This document shows positions 18,089-26,643 of a DNA stretch of 31,310 nt, in pieces; positions within the stretch are counted from its first letter, which is position 1, and each line of letters opens with the position of its first letter. This DNA is from Ignavibacteriales bacterium (GTDB taxonomy: Bacteria; Bacteroidota; Ignavibacteria; Ignavibacteriales; Ignavibacteriaceae): NCBI GenBank assembly GCA_027349615.1, contig DAIEML010000001.1, positions 1 to 31,310 on the forward strand, read 5' to 3'. The notes under the pieces were generated by a model. That model was given only the letters and a program-made list of their open reading frames with translations, was not told where the DNA came from and ran no database searches. Both the position numbers and the translations under genes were made by a program.

Positions 18089-18841
18089 ATGGATGTAACA
18101 AAATATCTTTCTAGAATTGGAATAAGTTCTAACGTAAAACCTGATCTTCAGACATTAATTAAGCTGCATAAATCCCACATTCTAAACGTATCGTTTGAAA
18201 ATTTGGATATTCATCTTGGAAGAGAGATCACTTTAGATTTAGAAAAGTTTTACACGAAAATTGTTCTTAACAATCGCGGTGGTTTTTGTTATGAACTTAA
18301 TGGCTCATTTTATAATCTGCTTTCAAAGCTTGGCTATGATGTAATAATGATTTCGGTTAGAGTTGCAAATAGCAAAGGTGATTTTGGCAAAGAATTTGAC
18401 CATATGGCTTTGATTGTTAAACTAGAAGAAGAATGGCTTGTTGATGTGGGTTTCGGCGATTCATTTATCGAACCGGTAAAGCTTGAATTAGAACTGCCTC
18501 AAAAACAATATGGTATGATTTATAAAATTGGTAAGCATGACGAAGAGTATTTTAAATTGCAAAAATCTTCGGATGGAGAAAAGTTTATTGATCAGTACAT
18601 TTTTACTTTGAAAGAAAGGGAACTAAATGAGTACACAGAAATGTGCATCCACAATCAAACTTCGCCAACAAGTATGTTTACGCAGAAACGTATTTGCACA
18701 ATGGCGACTGAAAATGGCAGAATGACTTTGAGTGATTTGAAATTAATAATATCCAATAATGGCGAAAAAAATGAAACAACTTTAAATAACGAAGATGAAT
18801 TCCAAGATTGTCTAAGAAATTATTTCAAAATAAAAATTTAA
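18089..18841 (+). CDS. Arylamine N-acetyltransferase
   Basis: The 250-residue protein has the complete cysteine-protease-like NAT triad: C67 in NNRGGFCYELNGSF, H105 in FDHMALIV and D119 in WLVDVGFGDS. The family motif VSFENLDIHLGR lies at 34-45, and the C-terminal TSMFTQKRICTMATENGR is also typical. NATs transfer acetyl groups from acetyl-CoA to arylamines and hydrazines; some relatives act in secondary metabolism. There is no biosynthetic neighbour, so a general acyltransferase or detoxification role is the safest reading. It starts 48 bases after uvrA and is convergent with the RNase Z-like gene. Confidence 0.93.
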   Translation: MDVTKYLSRIGISSNVKPDLQTLIKLHKSHILNVSFENLDIHLGREITLDLEKFYTKIVLNNRGGFCYELNGSFYNLLSKLGYDVIMISVRVANSKGDFGKEFDHMALIVKLEEEWLVDVGFGDSFIEPVKLELELPQKQYGMIYKIGKHDEEYFKLQKSSDGEKFIDQYIFTLKERELNEYTEMCIHNQTSPTSMFTQKRICTMATENGRMTLSDLKLIISNNGEKNETTLNNEDEFQDCLRNYFKIKI

Positions 18842-18876
18842 AATTTGTAAATACAATAGCTCATCTCGTCTATCAC

Positions 18877-18890
18877 TTCTAATATTAGAA
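18877..18890. repeat. 14-base perfect palindrome between convergent genes
   Basis: TTCTAATATTAGAA is self-complementary and sits in the 61-base gap between the N-acetyltransferase and RNase Z-like genes. It is AT-rich, has no loop and no T-run, so it may be a chance palindrome or a weak transcript-end structure. Confidence 0.3.
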
Positions 18891-18902
18891 TTAAGTATAA
18901 AC

Positions 18903-19907
18903 TTACTGCCAATTATCCGGGAAAAATGTATTTGGAAAAATTGTTTTAGCTTCATCAAGTAGGCGGGGATAATCTTTATAAATTTTATATCTCTCAGAAA
19001 TGTGAAAGAGAATTAATTTTGATACTCCGGAATTTTTTGCAATTTCAGCGGCTTGTTCGGTAGTAAGATGAAAATTCTTTTTAGCCAAAGCCGTGTCTTG
19101 TTTCGAATATTGGCTTTCACAAATAATAGTTTTACAATTCTTGAGCAATTTTTTTACTCTTGTTCTGGAAAGCTTATCATACAAAAAATCTGTAAGATAC
19201 GCTACGCTGTCGCCTTCATGCTCTCTTAACAGTAACTTTCTCAACTTTTTTAAAGTATATATTTCCTTATCAATTTTTATCGTTTCCTTTTCATCAAAAG
19301 AAATATCTTTTACCGCTTCAATCCATGGACCTTGAGTTAGACCACTGCTTGTTAAAGCCGCTTTATCAATATTCAACCAATCTTTTTCTATAATCTTAAA
19401 AGCAGCCGATGGAATAATATGATTAAGCAAAGCAGTTTCAACTTTAAAGTGTTCGTTGTCGATTAAGATTCCATTGAAATTTATTTTTCTCACTCTATGT
19501 TTTTTTGAAAATCCTTCTGAAGTGTAAAATTTTGAAGTTACCAAATTATCGTTTTTTATATCTGTGACAAACCACTCCCCGGCAACATCATCAATTAAAT
19601 TCCAAGTATACCCAAGCATATGATGTTGAATAAAATTTGTTGTTCCTTCAGGACCGAAAATATAAATCGGTTTACTAACTCGATCATAATTTCTTCGAAA
19701 AAAATAATCAAAGCCTGCTGCGTGGTCGAGATGAAAGTGTGAGAAGAAAATATAATCAATTGAGCTTATGTCAGACGGCTTTAAATCTACAAAAATATTT
19801 TCGCCGCAGTCAAATAGTAACCTATACATTTTCGTTCCGGCGTTAAGCCATATCATCAGTGCATTGTCTTTGCCTGGCTTTCCAAGTATTTGGTATTTAA
19901 TGCTCAT
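18903..19907 (-). CDS. MBL-fold hydrolase, RNase Z-like subfamily
   Basis: The 334-residue metallo-beta-lactamase fold protein has the metal motif FFSHFHLDHAAGFDYFF (H57, H59, D61, H62), FGPEGTTNFIQHH, YLTDFLYD with the bridging Asp, IICESQYS, HLTTEQAAEIAK and LILFHISERY, the last two typical of RNase Z. Canonical RNase Z has Gly after the second metal His (HxHGDH), whereas this protein has Leu. It therefore fits a distinct RNase Z-like subfamily (COG1234). tRNA 3'-end processing is the natural guess, but another phosphodiesterase role is not excluded. It is divergent from the Gfo/Idh/MocA oxidoreductase gene across 87 bases. Confidence 0.85.
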   Translation of the reverse strand: MSIKYQILGKPGKDNALMIWLNAGTKMYRLLFDCGENIFVDLKPSDISSIDYIFFSHFHLDHAAGFDYFFRRNYDRVSKPIYIFGPEGTTNFIQHHMLGYTWNLIDDVAGEWFVTDIKNDNLVTSKFYTSEGFSKKHRVRKINFNGILIDNEHFKVETALLNHIIPSAAFKIIEKDWLNIDKAALTSSGLTQGPWIEAVKDISFDEKETIKIDKEIYTLKKLRKLLLREHEGDSVAYLTDFLYDKLSRTRVKKLLKNCKTIICESQYSKQDTALAKKNFHLTTEQAAEIAKNSGVSKLILFHISERYKIYKDYPRLLDEAKTIFPNTFFPDNWQ

Positions 19908-19994
19908 AGTAATATTAAATATATAAATTCATTTGATTAAATTATAAGTTATAAATAATAATTTTTGATTTGTTAAAATATGTAAAGAAGAACT

Positions 19995-21047
19995 ATGAGC
20001 AAAAAAATAAATACAGCTTTGGTTGGTTTTGGAATGTCGGGAGAATATTTTCATGCTCCATTTCTAAATGCTAATCCTAATTTTGATCTGAAGAAAATAG
20101 TAGAACGCCATAGCAATCGATCAAAGCAGCTTTATCCGAAAGTAGAAATTGTTAAAGACTTTTCGGAAATAATCAATGATAAAGAAATTGATTTAGTAAT
20201 TATTAATACTCCAAATCATCTTCATTATAAAATGGCAAAGGAAACTTTGTTATCCGGAAAACATGTAATTGTTGAAAAGCCATTTACTGTTACTTCTCTC
20301 GAAGCGAAGGAATTGATTAAAATTGCTGATGAAAAAAAATTAATCTTAACAGTTTATCAAAATCGTCGATGGGATGGAGATTTTTTAACTGTAAAAAAAA
20401 TAATTGATGATAAATTTCTCGGAGCTTTGGTAGAATTTGAGTCTCACTTCGATCGATTTAGAAATTTTATAAAACCAAATACCTGGAAAGAAGAAAATTT
20501 ACCCGGTACAGGTTTGTTGTACGATATTGGTTCTCATTTAATTGATCAAGCTGTTAGCTTGTTTGGTAAGCCCGAAACAATTTTTGCGGATTTAAGAATT
20601 CAAAGGCCGGGCGGGAAAATTATTGATAACTTTGAATTAAATTTATCGTATGATAAATTGAAAGTAACATTGAAAAGTAATTTTCTTTCTAAAATACCGC
20701 TGCCAAGATTTACACTCCATGGAACCGAAGGTTCATTCATTAAGTTTGGCTTAGATCCCCAGGAGGACACTTTGAAGAAAACCGGTTATAATAATTCTGA
20801 TGATTGGGGCAGGGAACCGGAAGAACATTGGGGCCTGATCGATACAACGGTGAATGGAAAAAATATCAATAAAAAAATAGAAACATTTGCGGGTGCTTAT
20901 CCAAAATTTTATGAGAATGTTTTTAACGCGATTACTAAAGGAAAAGATCTGGAAGTTAAAGCAGAGCAAGCTTTGACTACTATCCGGATTATTGAATTAG
21001 CAATAGAAAGCAATAATGCAAAAAGTGTTATTAATTTTTCGGATTAA
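19995..21047 (+). CDS. Gfo/Idh/MocA family NAD(P)-dependent oxidoreductase
   Basis: The 350-residue enzyme has an N-terminal Rossmann domain with ALVGFGMSGEYFHAPFL (GxGxxG-like nucleotide motif), NTPNHLHYKMAKETLLSGKHVIVEKPF including the catalytic EKP lysine, and a C-terminal substrate domain with LLYDIGSHLIDQA, where Asp/His contact the substrate in this family. The overall pattern (FHAPF at the N-terminus, LHGTEGSFIKFGLDPQE) resembles the IolW/YdgJ-like subgroup acting on inositols or related sugars. Substrate and cofactor choice remain unknown. The PLP decarboxylase starts 55 bases downstream, and the two could be co-transcribed without an obvious shared pathway. Confidence 0.88.
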   Translation: MSKKINTALVGFGMSGEYFHAPFLNANPNFDLKKIVERHSNRSKQLYPKVEIVKDFSEIINDKEIDLVIINTPNHLHYKMAKETLLSGKHVIVEKPFTVTSLEAKELIKIADEKKLILTVYQNRRWDGDFLTVKKIIDDKFLGALVEFESHFDRFRNFIKPNTWKEENLPGTGLLYDIGSHLIDQAVSLFGKPETIFADLRIQRPGGKIIDNFELNLSYDKLKVTLKSNFLSKIPLPRFTLHGTEGSFIKFGLDPQEDTLKKTGYNNSDDWGREPEEHWGLIDTTVNGKNINKKIETFAGAYPKFYENVFNAITKGKDLEVKAEQALTTIRIIELAIESNNAKSVINFSD

Positions 21048-21102
21048 GATCTAATTTATTTGTTCGAATTGAATTATTAATTTTCTTAAATGGGATAAAA
21101 CA

Positions 21103-22539
21103 ATGAAAGAAAAACTTGAACGTGCATTTGACATAAATTCATTTAGACAAAATGCTCATAATTTAGTTGATGAAATTTCTGATTATTTAGATTCGGCAAT
21201 TAACGGTAAGTCCGAAATGAAAGTACTTCCTTATAAAATACCTGATGAAATTTACAAGTATTGGGAAAAAGATTTTTCAAATTCTCCGAATCCAAACTTC
21301 AATGAATATTTTTCAAAAATAATTAAACAATCTATACATTTGCATAATCCAAAATATATTGGACATCAAGTGCCGCCAGTACTTCCTGAAGCGGCGCTGA
21401 CTGATTTTCTGAGCGCATTTATGAATAATGCAACCGGTGTTTATGAAATGGGAAGCACCGGAATTGTTCTTGAAAAATTAGTAGCAAAAATTTTGGCTAA
21501 AAGTATTGGAATGAATAATTCTTCTGAGGGTATATTAACATCCGGTGGAACTTTAGGAAACCTAACTGCGCTTTTGGCTATAAGACAAGCTAGGACGAAT
21601 TATAATATCTGGAAAGAAGGTGCAAAACATAAAACAGCAATCTTAGTCTCAGAAGAATCACATTATTCGATTGATCGCGCTTTGAGGATTATGGGCTGGG
21701 GCGACGATGGAATTATAAAAGTCCGCGTTAACGATGAATTTAAGGTTAATGAAAAAAACTTAAAAGAAACTTTTGAAAAAAATAAAAATCAAGAGATTGA
21801 AATTATTGGTGTCGTTGCAAATTCATGTTCAACCTCTTTAGGTCTCTTTGATCCGTTGGAAGAGATTGCTGAGTTTTGTAAAAGTAATAATCTTTGGCTG
21901 CATGTTGATGGCGCTCATGGCGGTCCCGCTGCATTTTCCGAAAAATATAAACATCTTGTAAAAGGAATTGAAAATGCCGATTCTGTAATCATCGATTTTC
22001 ATAAACTATTGATGCATCCTTCGCTTGTTACTGCGGTGTTATTTAAGGATGGAAATAATTCTTATGAAACTTTTTCTCAAAAAGCTTCTTACTTGTGGGA
22101 TGCTAACGAAGAAAAAGATTGGTTCAATTTAGGGAAGAGAACGTTCGAATGCACTAAGAACACGATGAGCTTAAAAGTTTATTCAATAATTAGAACCTAC
22201 GGTATAAAAATATTTGATGAAATTGTTACATCGCTTTTTGATTTGGGAAAGCAGTTTAGCGAGTTGATTAAAGAAAGAAAAAATTTCGAACTAGCTGTTG
22301 AGCCTGAAAGTAATATCGTCTGCTTTAGGTTTGTTGATAATTCTAAGAGTGAAGAAGAATTAAGTTTCATAAATCGTCAAATAAGAAAAATAATAATTGA
22401 AGAGGGGAAATTTTTCATTGTTCAGACTGAAGTAAAAGGGAAAACATATCTTCGCACAAGTTTAATGAATCCATTTACCTCAATAAATGATTTAACCGAT
22501 CTTTTGAAGGAAATTGAATTGATAGTAAAACGTTTGTGA
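21103..22539 (+). CDS. PLP-dependent group II decarboxylase
   Basis: The 478-residue protein shows the group II (fold I) decarboxylase layout. GILTSGGTLGNLTALLAIRQ (143-162) binds the PLP phosphate, SEESHYSI places the stacking His at H187, HVDGAHGGPAA holds the PLP-pyridine Asp (D269), and IIDFHKLLMHP holds the Schiff-base Lys (K301). Relatives decarboxylate glutamate, aspartate, diaminobutyrate or aromatic amino acids. The last group usually has DPHK, whereas here it is DFHK. The substrate cannot be assigned. An ATG at 21103 gives MKEKLERAFD. The gene ends 172 bases before the TetR gene. Confidence 0.88.
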   Translation: MKEKLERAFDINSFRQNAHNLVDEISDYLDSAINGKSEMKVLPYKIPDEIYKYWEKDFSNSPNPNFNEYFSKIIKQSIHLHNPKYIGHQVPPVLPEAALTDFLSAFMNNATGVYEMGSTGIVLEKLVAKILAKSIGMNNSSEGILTSGGTLGNLTALLAIRQARTNYNIWKEGAKHKTAILVSEESHYSIDRALRIMGWGDDGIIKVRVNDEFKVNEKNLKETFEKNKNQEIEIIGVVANSCSTSLGLFDPLEEIAEFCKSNNLWLHVDGAHGGPAAFSEKYKHLVKGIENADSVIIDFHKLLMHPSLVTAVLFKDGNNSYETFSQKASYLWDANEEKDWFNLGKRTFECTKNTMSLKVYSIIRTYGIKIFDEIVTSLFDLGKQFSELIKERKNFELAVEPESNIVCFRFVDNSKSEEELSFINRQIRKIIIEEGKFFIVQTEVKGKTYLRTSLMNPFTSINDLTDLLKEIELIVKRL

Positions 22540-22631
22540 AGTTTTTCGCTTAGGAAAAAGTGAGATAATTTTTGCTTACATTTATTCTGGTGTGATAATC
22601 CTCTCTAATAAAAAATTTGTTAAAATTTTAT

Positions 22632-22700
22632 GGAAACTAACTCTTGACAAAATAGTTTCCGTATACTATTTTGGAAACGTAAAAAACAAATAAAGTTTCC
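22632..22700. promoter_or_regulatory. Promoter with four GTTTCC/GGAAAC half-sites (putative TetR operator)
   Basis: The 172-base gap contains TTGACA at 22644-22649 and TATTTTG at 22667-22673, with TTG and TA 20 bases apart, fitting the Bacteroidota TTG / TAnnTTTG promoter spacing. Around it lie four copies of the same half-site in alternating orientation: GGAAAC 22632-22637, GTTTCC 22655-22660, GGAAAC 22673-22678 and GTTTCC 22695-22700. The inner pair flanks the -7 region, and the last pair extends to an 8-base inverted repeat (TTGGAAAC / GTTTCCAA). This fits an autoregulated TetR operator overlapping the promoter. Confidence 0.65.
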
Positions 22701-22711
22701 AACGTATTAAA

Positions 22712-23324
22712 ATGAATGAAGAAAAAGAAAAGATTATAGAATTTGCTGCTCAAAAATTTATGGACGGCGGATTTTATAAAACAACAATGGATGATTTAGC
22801 TGCTAAGCTTCGAATAAGCAAGAAAACTATCTATAAAAACTTTTTCTTCCAAGGAAGAATGACTGAGAGAAATCGCTGTAAGGTTCTTAAGCAGAAATTC
22901 CAAAATGATTGATGATGTTCTGAATATACGTTGCAATGCAGTAGTAAAATTATTCAAAATATTTCAGACTGTTGGCAGTATTGTTATGAAAGTAAATCTT
23001 GAAGTTATAAACGATATACACCATTATGCGCCGGATGTGTGGAAAGAAATTGATGATTTAAGAACTAAAAAAATGCTATCGTTCCTTTCCGATATTGTTA
23101 AACAAGGACAGCGAGAAGGGTATTTTATAAAAAAGAACAAAGAAATAATAGTATCAATATTTATCGCATCTCTTAGATCTGTTGTGAATCCAATGTTCGT
23201 TTTAAATAATAGTTTTACAATGATTGATGCATTAACAGAAACTATAGAAATTTTGATGTTAGGAATATTGACAGATAAAGGAAAAAAGGAATTTAATAAA
23301 CTTAAAGATGGAGTTATCCAATGA
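22712..23324 (+). pseudogene. TetR/AcrR family regulator, disrupted by a frameshift and an in-frame stop
   Basis: The first part (22712 onward) is a normal TetR DNA-binding domain: IIEFAAQKFMDGGFYKTTMDDLAAKLRISKKTIYKNF. Right after KNF the frame shifts: the bases TTTTTCTTCC at 22841-22850 contain one base too many. In the next frame the text reads FSSKEE, then TGA at 22860-22862, then LREIAVRFLSRNSKMIDDVL, continuing without break into the ligand-binding domain to 23324. SKEE-L-LREIAV is the family pattern, so the TGA replaces a codon that was probably Leu. Two separate lesions are therefore needed to explain the sequence. The first frame ends at 22912 (66 residues); the internal ATG at 22905 would make only the C-terminal domain. 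The end overlaps the adaptor gene by four bases (ATGA). Confidence 0.85.
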
Positions 23325-24289
23325 AAATTATTTTTCGAATATTAATATTGGCAGCTTTAGTAATTGGATTCGGATGCGGCGACGGAAGCGATCATAATAA
23401 GATTGATGCTTCTGGAACAATTGAGGCAACGAATGTTACTGTGTCGGCAAAAGTTAGCGGACAAATTAAAAAGCTATTTTTTAATGAAGGTGACAAAATA
23501 AATGTCGGTGATACTTTAATGACAATTGATCATGACCTTCTTGCAATTCAACTACAACAAGCTGAAGCCGGTGCTGATGCAGCTCAAGCTCAGCTAGTAC
23601 TTCTCAAACAAGGCGCAAGGATAGAAGATATTAAGCAAGCTGAAGATGCTGTTAAACAAGCTCAAGCGAACTATGAGCTTGCTGAATCGACGATGAAAAG
23701 AAATGAAAAATTGTATAAGTCAAATTCGATAACTAAACAACAATGGGATGATGTACTTGTAAAATATGATATTGCAAATGCACAATTAAATTCTTCCAAA
23801 GAAAATTTGAAGAAGATTAAAAATCTTGCGCGGCCAGAAGAAATTAAACAAGCTGATGCAAACTTGGATAGGCAAATCGCTTCTGTGAATCTTCTGAAAA
23901 AAAATATCAGTGATTCTTATGTATCTGCGCCGATAAATGGATTTGTCGTTAAAAAATTTGTTGAAGCTGGCGAAAGCGTTGCGCCGCTGTCATCATTGGT
24001 AATGATTTCTGATCTGAGTTACGTTGATTTAGTAATATATATTCCAGAAACAGAATTAGGGAAGGTAAAGCTTGGTCAAGAGGCTGAAGTTCAAGTTGAT
24101 TCGTATCCAAACAAAAATTTTAATGGTAAAGTTATTTACATTTCGCCGGATGCTGAGTTCACACCGAAAAATATTCAAACAAAAGATGAACGTACTAAAC
24201 TTGTTTATGCAGTTAAGATTCATATTCCTAATCCTGATTATTCTCTAAAAGATGGAATGCCGGCAGATGCAGAAATTCTGATCAAGTAA
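23321..24289 (+). CDS. HlyD/YbhG-type efflux periplasmic adaptor, probable lipoprotein
   Basis: The 322-residue membrane fusion protein begins MKIIFRILILAALVIGFGCGDG, a hydrophobic signal ending in Cys19, so lipidation is likely although the lipobox is not ideal. A half-lipoyl strand SGTIEATNVTVSAKVSGQI is followed by a long alpha-hairpin from about residue 75 to 205 (QAEAGADAAQAQL, QAEDAVKQAQANYELA, KSNSITKQQWDD, and the ARPEEIKQADANLDRQ return). The second lipoyl half is SYVSAPINGFVVKKFVEAGESV, then a beta-barrel domain. This links inner membrane permeases with the TolC-like channel. The ATGA overlap with the TetR ORF implies translational coupling. Confidence 0.92.
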   Translation: MKIIFRILILAALVIGFGCGDGSDHNKIDASGTIEATNVTVSAKVSGQIKKLFFNEGDKINVGDTLMTIDHDLLAIQLQQAEAGADAAQAQLVLLKQGARIEDIKQAEDAVKQAQANYELAESTMKRNEKLYKSNSITKQQWDDVLVKYDIANAQLNSSKENLKKIKNLARPEEIKQADANLDRQIASVNLLKKNISDSYVSAPINGFVVKKFVEAGESVAPLSSLVMISDLSYVDLVIYIPETELGKVKLGQEAEVQVDSYPNKNFNGKVIYISPDAEFTPKNIQTKDERTKLVYAVKIHIPNPDYSLKDGMPADAEILIK

Positions 24290-24345
24290 AAATCTAAGTT
24301 GAAAAAATATTTTTTGGCGAGTTTTAGCAAATAGGAAAATCAGAA

Positions 24346-25272
24346 ATGAATTCAGCGATAAAAGTAAATAATATTTTTAAAGACTATGGAAATGTCCGTG
24401 CGATAAACGGAATTTCATTTGATGTTAATAATGCAGAAATGTTCGGATTAGTCGGTCCAGATGGTGCCGGCAAAACCACAACCATTAGACTTTTGTGCGG
24501 ATTACTCACGCCATCAAATGGTTCTGCAGATTTTTTTGGTTTAGACTTAGCAAAAGATAGAAATAAAATTCAAAAAGAAATCGGTTATCTTTCGCAAAAA
24601 TTTAGTTTATACGGCGATCTAACAATTGATGAGAACATAGAATTTTTCGCCGATCTTCACGGCGTCAAAGATTATAAATCAAGAAGAGATGAATTATTAG
24701 AGTTTACGAGGCTGACGCCGTTCAGAACAAGACTTGCGGACAACCTTTCCGGTAGAATGAAACAGAAACTTGCGCTTGCCTGCACGTTAATTCATAAACC
24801 TAAAATTATTTTTCTTGATGAACCGACAACTGGTGTTGATCCGGTTTCGCGAAGAGATTTTTGGAAGATACTTTCTAATTTGCAAAAAGACGGAGTTACG
24901 ATTTTTATGTCAACTCCATATCTTGATGAAGCTGAACGATGCAATAGAGTAGTTCTGCTTAATGAAGGCAAAGTACTTAGTTTCGATACTCCCAAGAATG
25001 TGAAGGATTCTATTAAAAAATCTATTGTTGAAATTGTTTGCACTCCAATAATAAAAGCTTACAAATTTTTAAAGGAAAAAAGCGATTTCGAAGTGCAAAT
25101 GTTCGGAGATAGATTAAATTTAGCTGTGGATAATTATCAGGAAGATTTTTCACAAATTGAAAAATTATTAAAAGAACACGATGTCAATATAATTGATCAT
25201 AGAATTATACCAACTTCGCTTGAAAATGTTTTTATTCATTTAATTAATGAAACAAAAGAAACTTCGTCTTGA
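24346..25272 (+). CDS. ABC transporter ATPase, YbhF N-terminal-half type, with degenerate motifs
   Basis: The 308-residue ATPase has Walker A GPDGAGKTTTIR (the GPDGAGKTT variant typical of the first half of YbhF), Q-loop YLSQKFSLYGDL and Walker B IIFLDEPTTGVDPVSRRDFW. Two catalytic elements are altered: the signature reads LSGRMKQKLALA, with Arg in place of the second Gly of LSGGM, and the switch region reads MSTPYLDEAERC, where the H-loop His is Pro. Together with the second ATPase at 26644 this suggests an asymmetric heterodimer with one inactive site, as in many exporters. It pairs with the two ABC-2 permeases. Confidence 0.92.
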   Translation: MNSAIKVNNIFKDYGNVRAINGISFDVNNAEMFGLVGPDGAGKTTTIRLLCGLLTPSNGSADFFGLDLAKDRNKIQKEIGYLSQKFSLYGDLTIDENIEFFADLHGVKDYKSRRDELLEFTRLTPFRTRLADNLSGRMKQKLALACTLIHKPKIIFLDEPTTGVDPVSRRDFWKILSNLQKDGVTIFMSTPYLDEAERCNRVVLLNEGKVLSFDTPKNVKDSIKKSIVEIVCTPIIKAYKFLKEKSDFEVQMFGDRLNLAVDNYQEDFSQIEKLLKEHDVNIIDHRIIPTSLENVFIHLINETKETSS

Positions 25273-25316
25273 ATGAATTTTAATTTTACTCAAATTGTAT
25301 TTATTAAGGAATTGAT

Positions 25317-26630
25317 ATGAAAAAATTTATTATAATAGCTCTAATTTCGGTTTCGAGTTTATTTGCGCAAGTTGCGAAATTAACATTGAGTGAAAGTATT
25401 GAAATCGGAATGAAAAATAGTAAAGAGTTAAAAATTTCACATTCTAAATTAATTAGTGCATCAGCACAAGTAACATCGGCTAATTCGCAGCTACTGCCAC
25501 AGCTTGGATTTTCAGCTGGCTATATGCGCTTAAGTGATATTCCGCCGTTTGAAGTATCATTACCAATATTACCAAAGCCAATTCAAATCTCGCCTGTAAT
25601 ATTAGATAATTATTCTTTGAAGCTAAGCTTGCAGCAGCCTCTGTTTACCGGCTTTAGATTGATGTCATTAAAAAATATGGCCCAGTCAAATTACAAAGCT
25701 TCCGAAAGTGATTTTAACCGTGACAAAAATGATGAGGCATTAAAAATCCAAATTGCATTTTGGAATTATTATAAAGCGCAGCAAAACGATAAAGTTTTAG
25801 AAGAAAATTTGCAGCAGATAAAACAGCACCTTGATGATACAAAAAATTTCGAAGCTAATGGTTTAGCAACTCAAAACGATGTACTAAAAATTGAAGTTCA
25901 ATATTCTTCAACTCAACTTCAAAAAATAGAAGCGGATAATATGCTTGATATTGCAAGGATGACATTTAATCAAACAATTGGCCTTCCTCTTGATTCTCAA
26001 ACAAACATCGAAGCAGGCGATCTTTCTACAACAAAAGTTAATTATAATTTGAAAGATCTTCTTAATGAAGCAAAAAGTAGTAGAAACGAATTGAAGTCAC
26101 TTCAATATCGTGTAGATGCAAGTAATAAAAGTATAACTGCAGCTCAATCTTCATGGTTTCCATCATTGTACCTTGTGGGCGATTATTATTACAGCAAACC
26201 TAATTCTCGTTATTTACCTGCAGTAGACGAATTCAAAAATACTTGGGATGTTGGAGTCCAGTTAAGCTGGTCTTTGTGGAATTGGGGTTATACTTCATCT
26301 CAAACAACAATAGCTGAACAAAATAAAATTCAGGCGGAGACTTCGCTTTCACAACTAAAAGATGCAGTTGAAATTGAGGTTTATCAGAATTACTTAACTT
26401 TCAAAAGAGCTTTTGATAAAGTGAATGTTTCCACACTTGGAGTAGATCAAGCTGAAGAAAATTATCGAATGATCAAAGATAAATATAATAGTCAAGTTGC
26501 TTCGAGTACTGATTTAATTGACGCGGAAACAGCATTGCTGGCGGCCAAAACTAACTATGTAAATTCTTTAGTTGATTATGAATTGGCAAGAGTAAGATTA
26601 GATAAATCGGTTGGGAAGAAAATATACTAG
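25317..26630 (+). CDS. TolC family outer membrane efflux protein
   Basis: The 437-residue protein has a signal peptide (MKKFIIIALISVSSLFAQ) and the OEP repeat architecture: two similar halves of long amphipathic helices with intervening beta strands. Typical landmarks are LTLSESIEIGMKNSKELKIS near the start, SLKLSLQQPLFTGFRLMSLKN, the mirrored WDVGVQLSWSLWNWGYTSSQ in the second half, and LIDAETALLAAKTNYVNSLVDYELARVRLDKSVG at the end. It would form the outer membrane channel of the pump. It sits between the two ATPase genes, all on the same strand with short gaps. Confidence 0.93.
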   Translation: MKKFIIIALISVSSLFAQVAKLTLSESIEIGMKNSKELKISHSKLISASAQVTSANSQLLPQLGFSAGYMRLSDIPPFEVSLPILPKPIQISPVILDNYSLKLSLQQPLFTGFRLMSLKNMAQSNYKASESDFNRDKNDEALKIQIAFWNYYKAQQNDKVLEENLQQIKQHLDDTKNFEANGLATQNDVLKIEVQYSSTQLQKIEADNMLDIARMTFNQTIGLPLDSQTNIEAGDLSTTKVNYNLKDLLNEAKSSRNELKSLQYRVDASNKSITAAQSSWFPSLYLVGDYYYSKPNSRYLPAVDEFKNTWDVGVQLSWSLWNWGYTSSQTTIAEQNKIQAETSLSQLKDAVEIEVYQNYLTFKRAFDKVNVSTLGVDQAEENYRMIKDKYNSQVASSTDLIDAETALLAAKTNYVNSLVDYELARVRLDKSVGKKIY

Positions 26631-26643
26631 ACACTGGAGAAAA

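Noticed and set aside
22540..22632. Terminator after the decarboxylase (TTTTTC and GAAAAA arms)
   Set aside because: The six-base AT-rich arms do not make a stable stem and no T-run follows.
22905..23324. Independent 139-residue gene between the TetR stub and the adaptor
   Set aside because: Its reading frame extends upstream without break to the TGA at 22860 and continues a TetR ligand-binding domain, so it is the remainder of the disrupted regulator.
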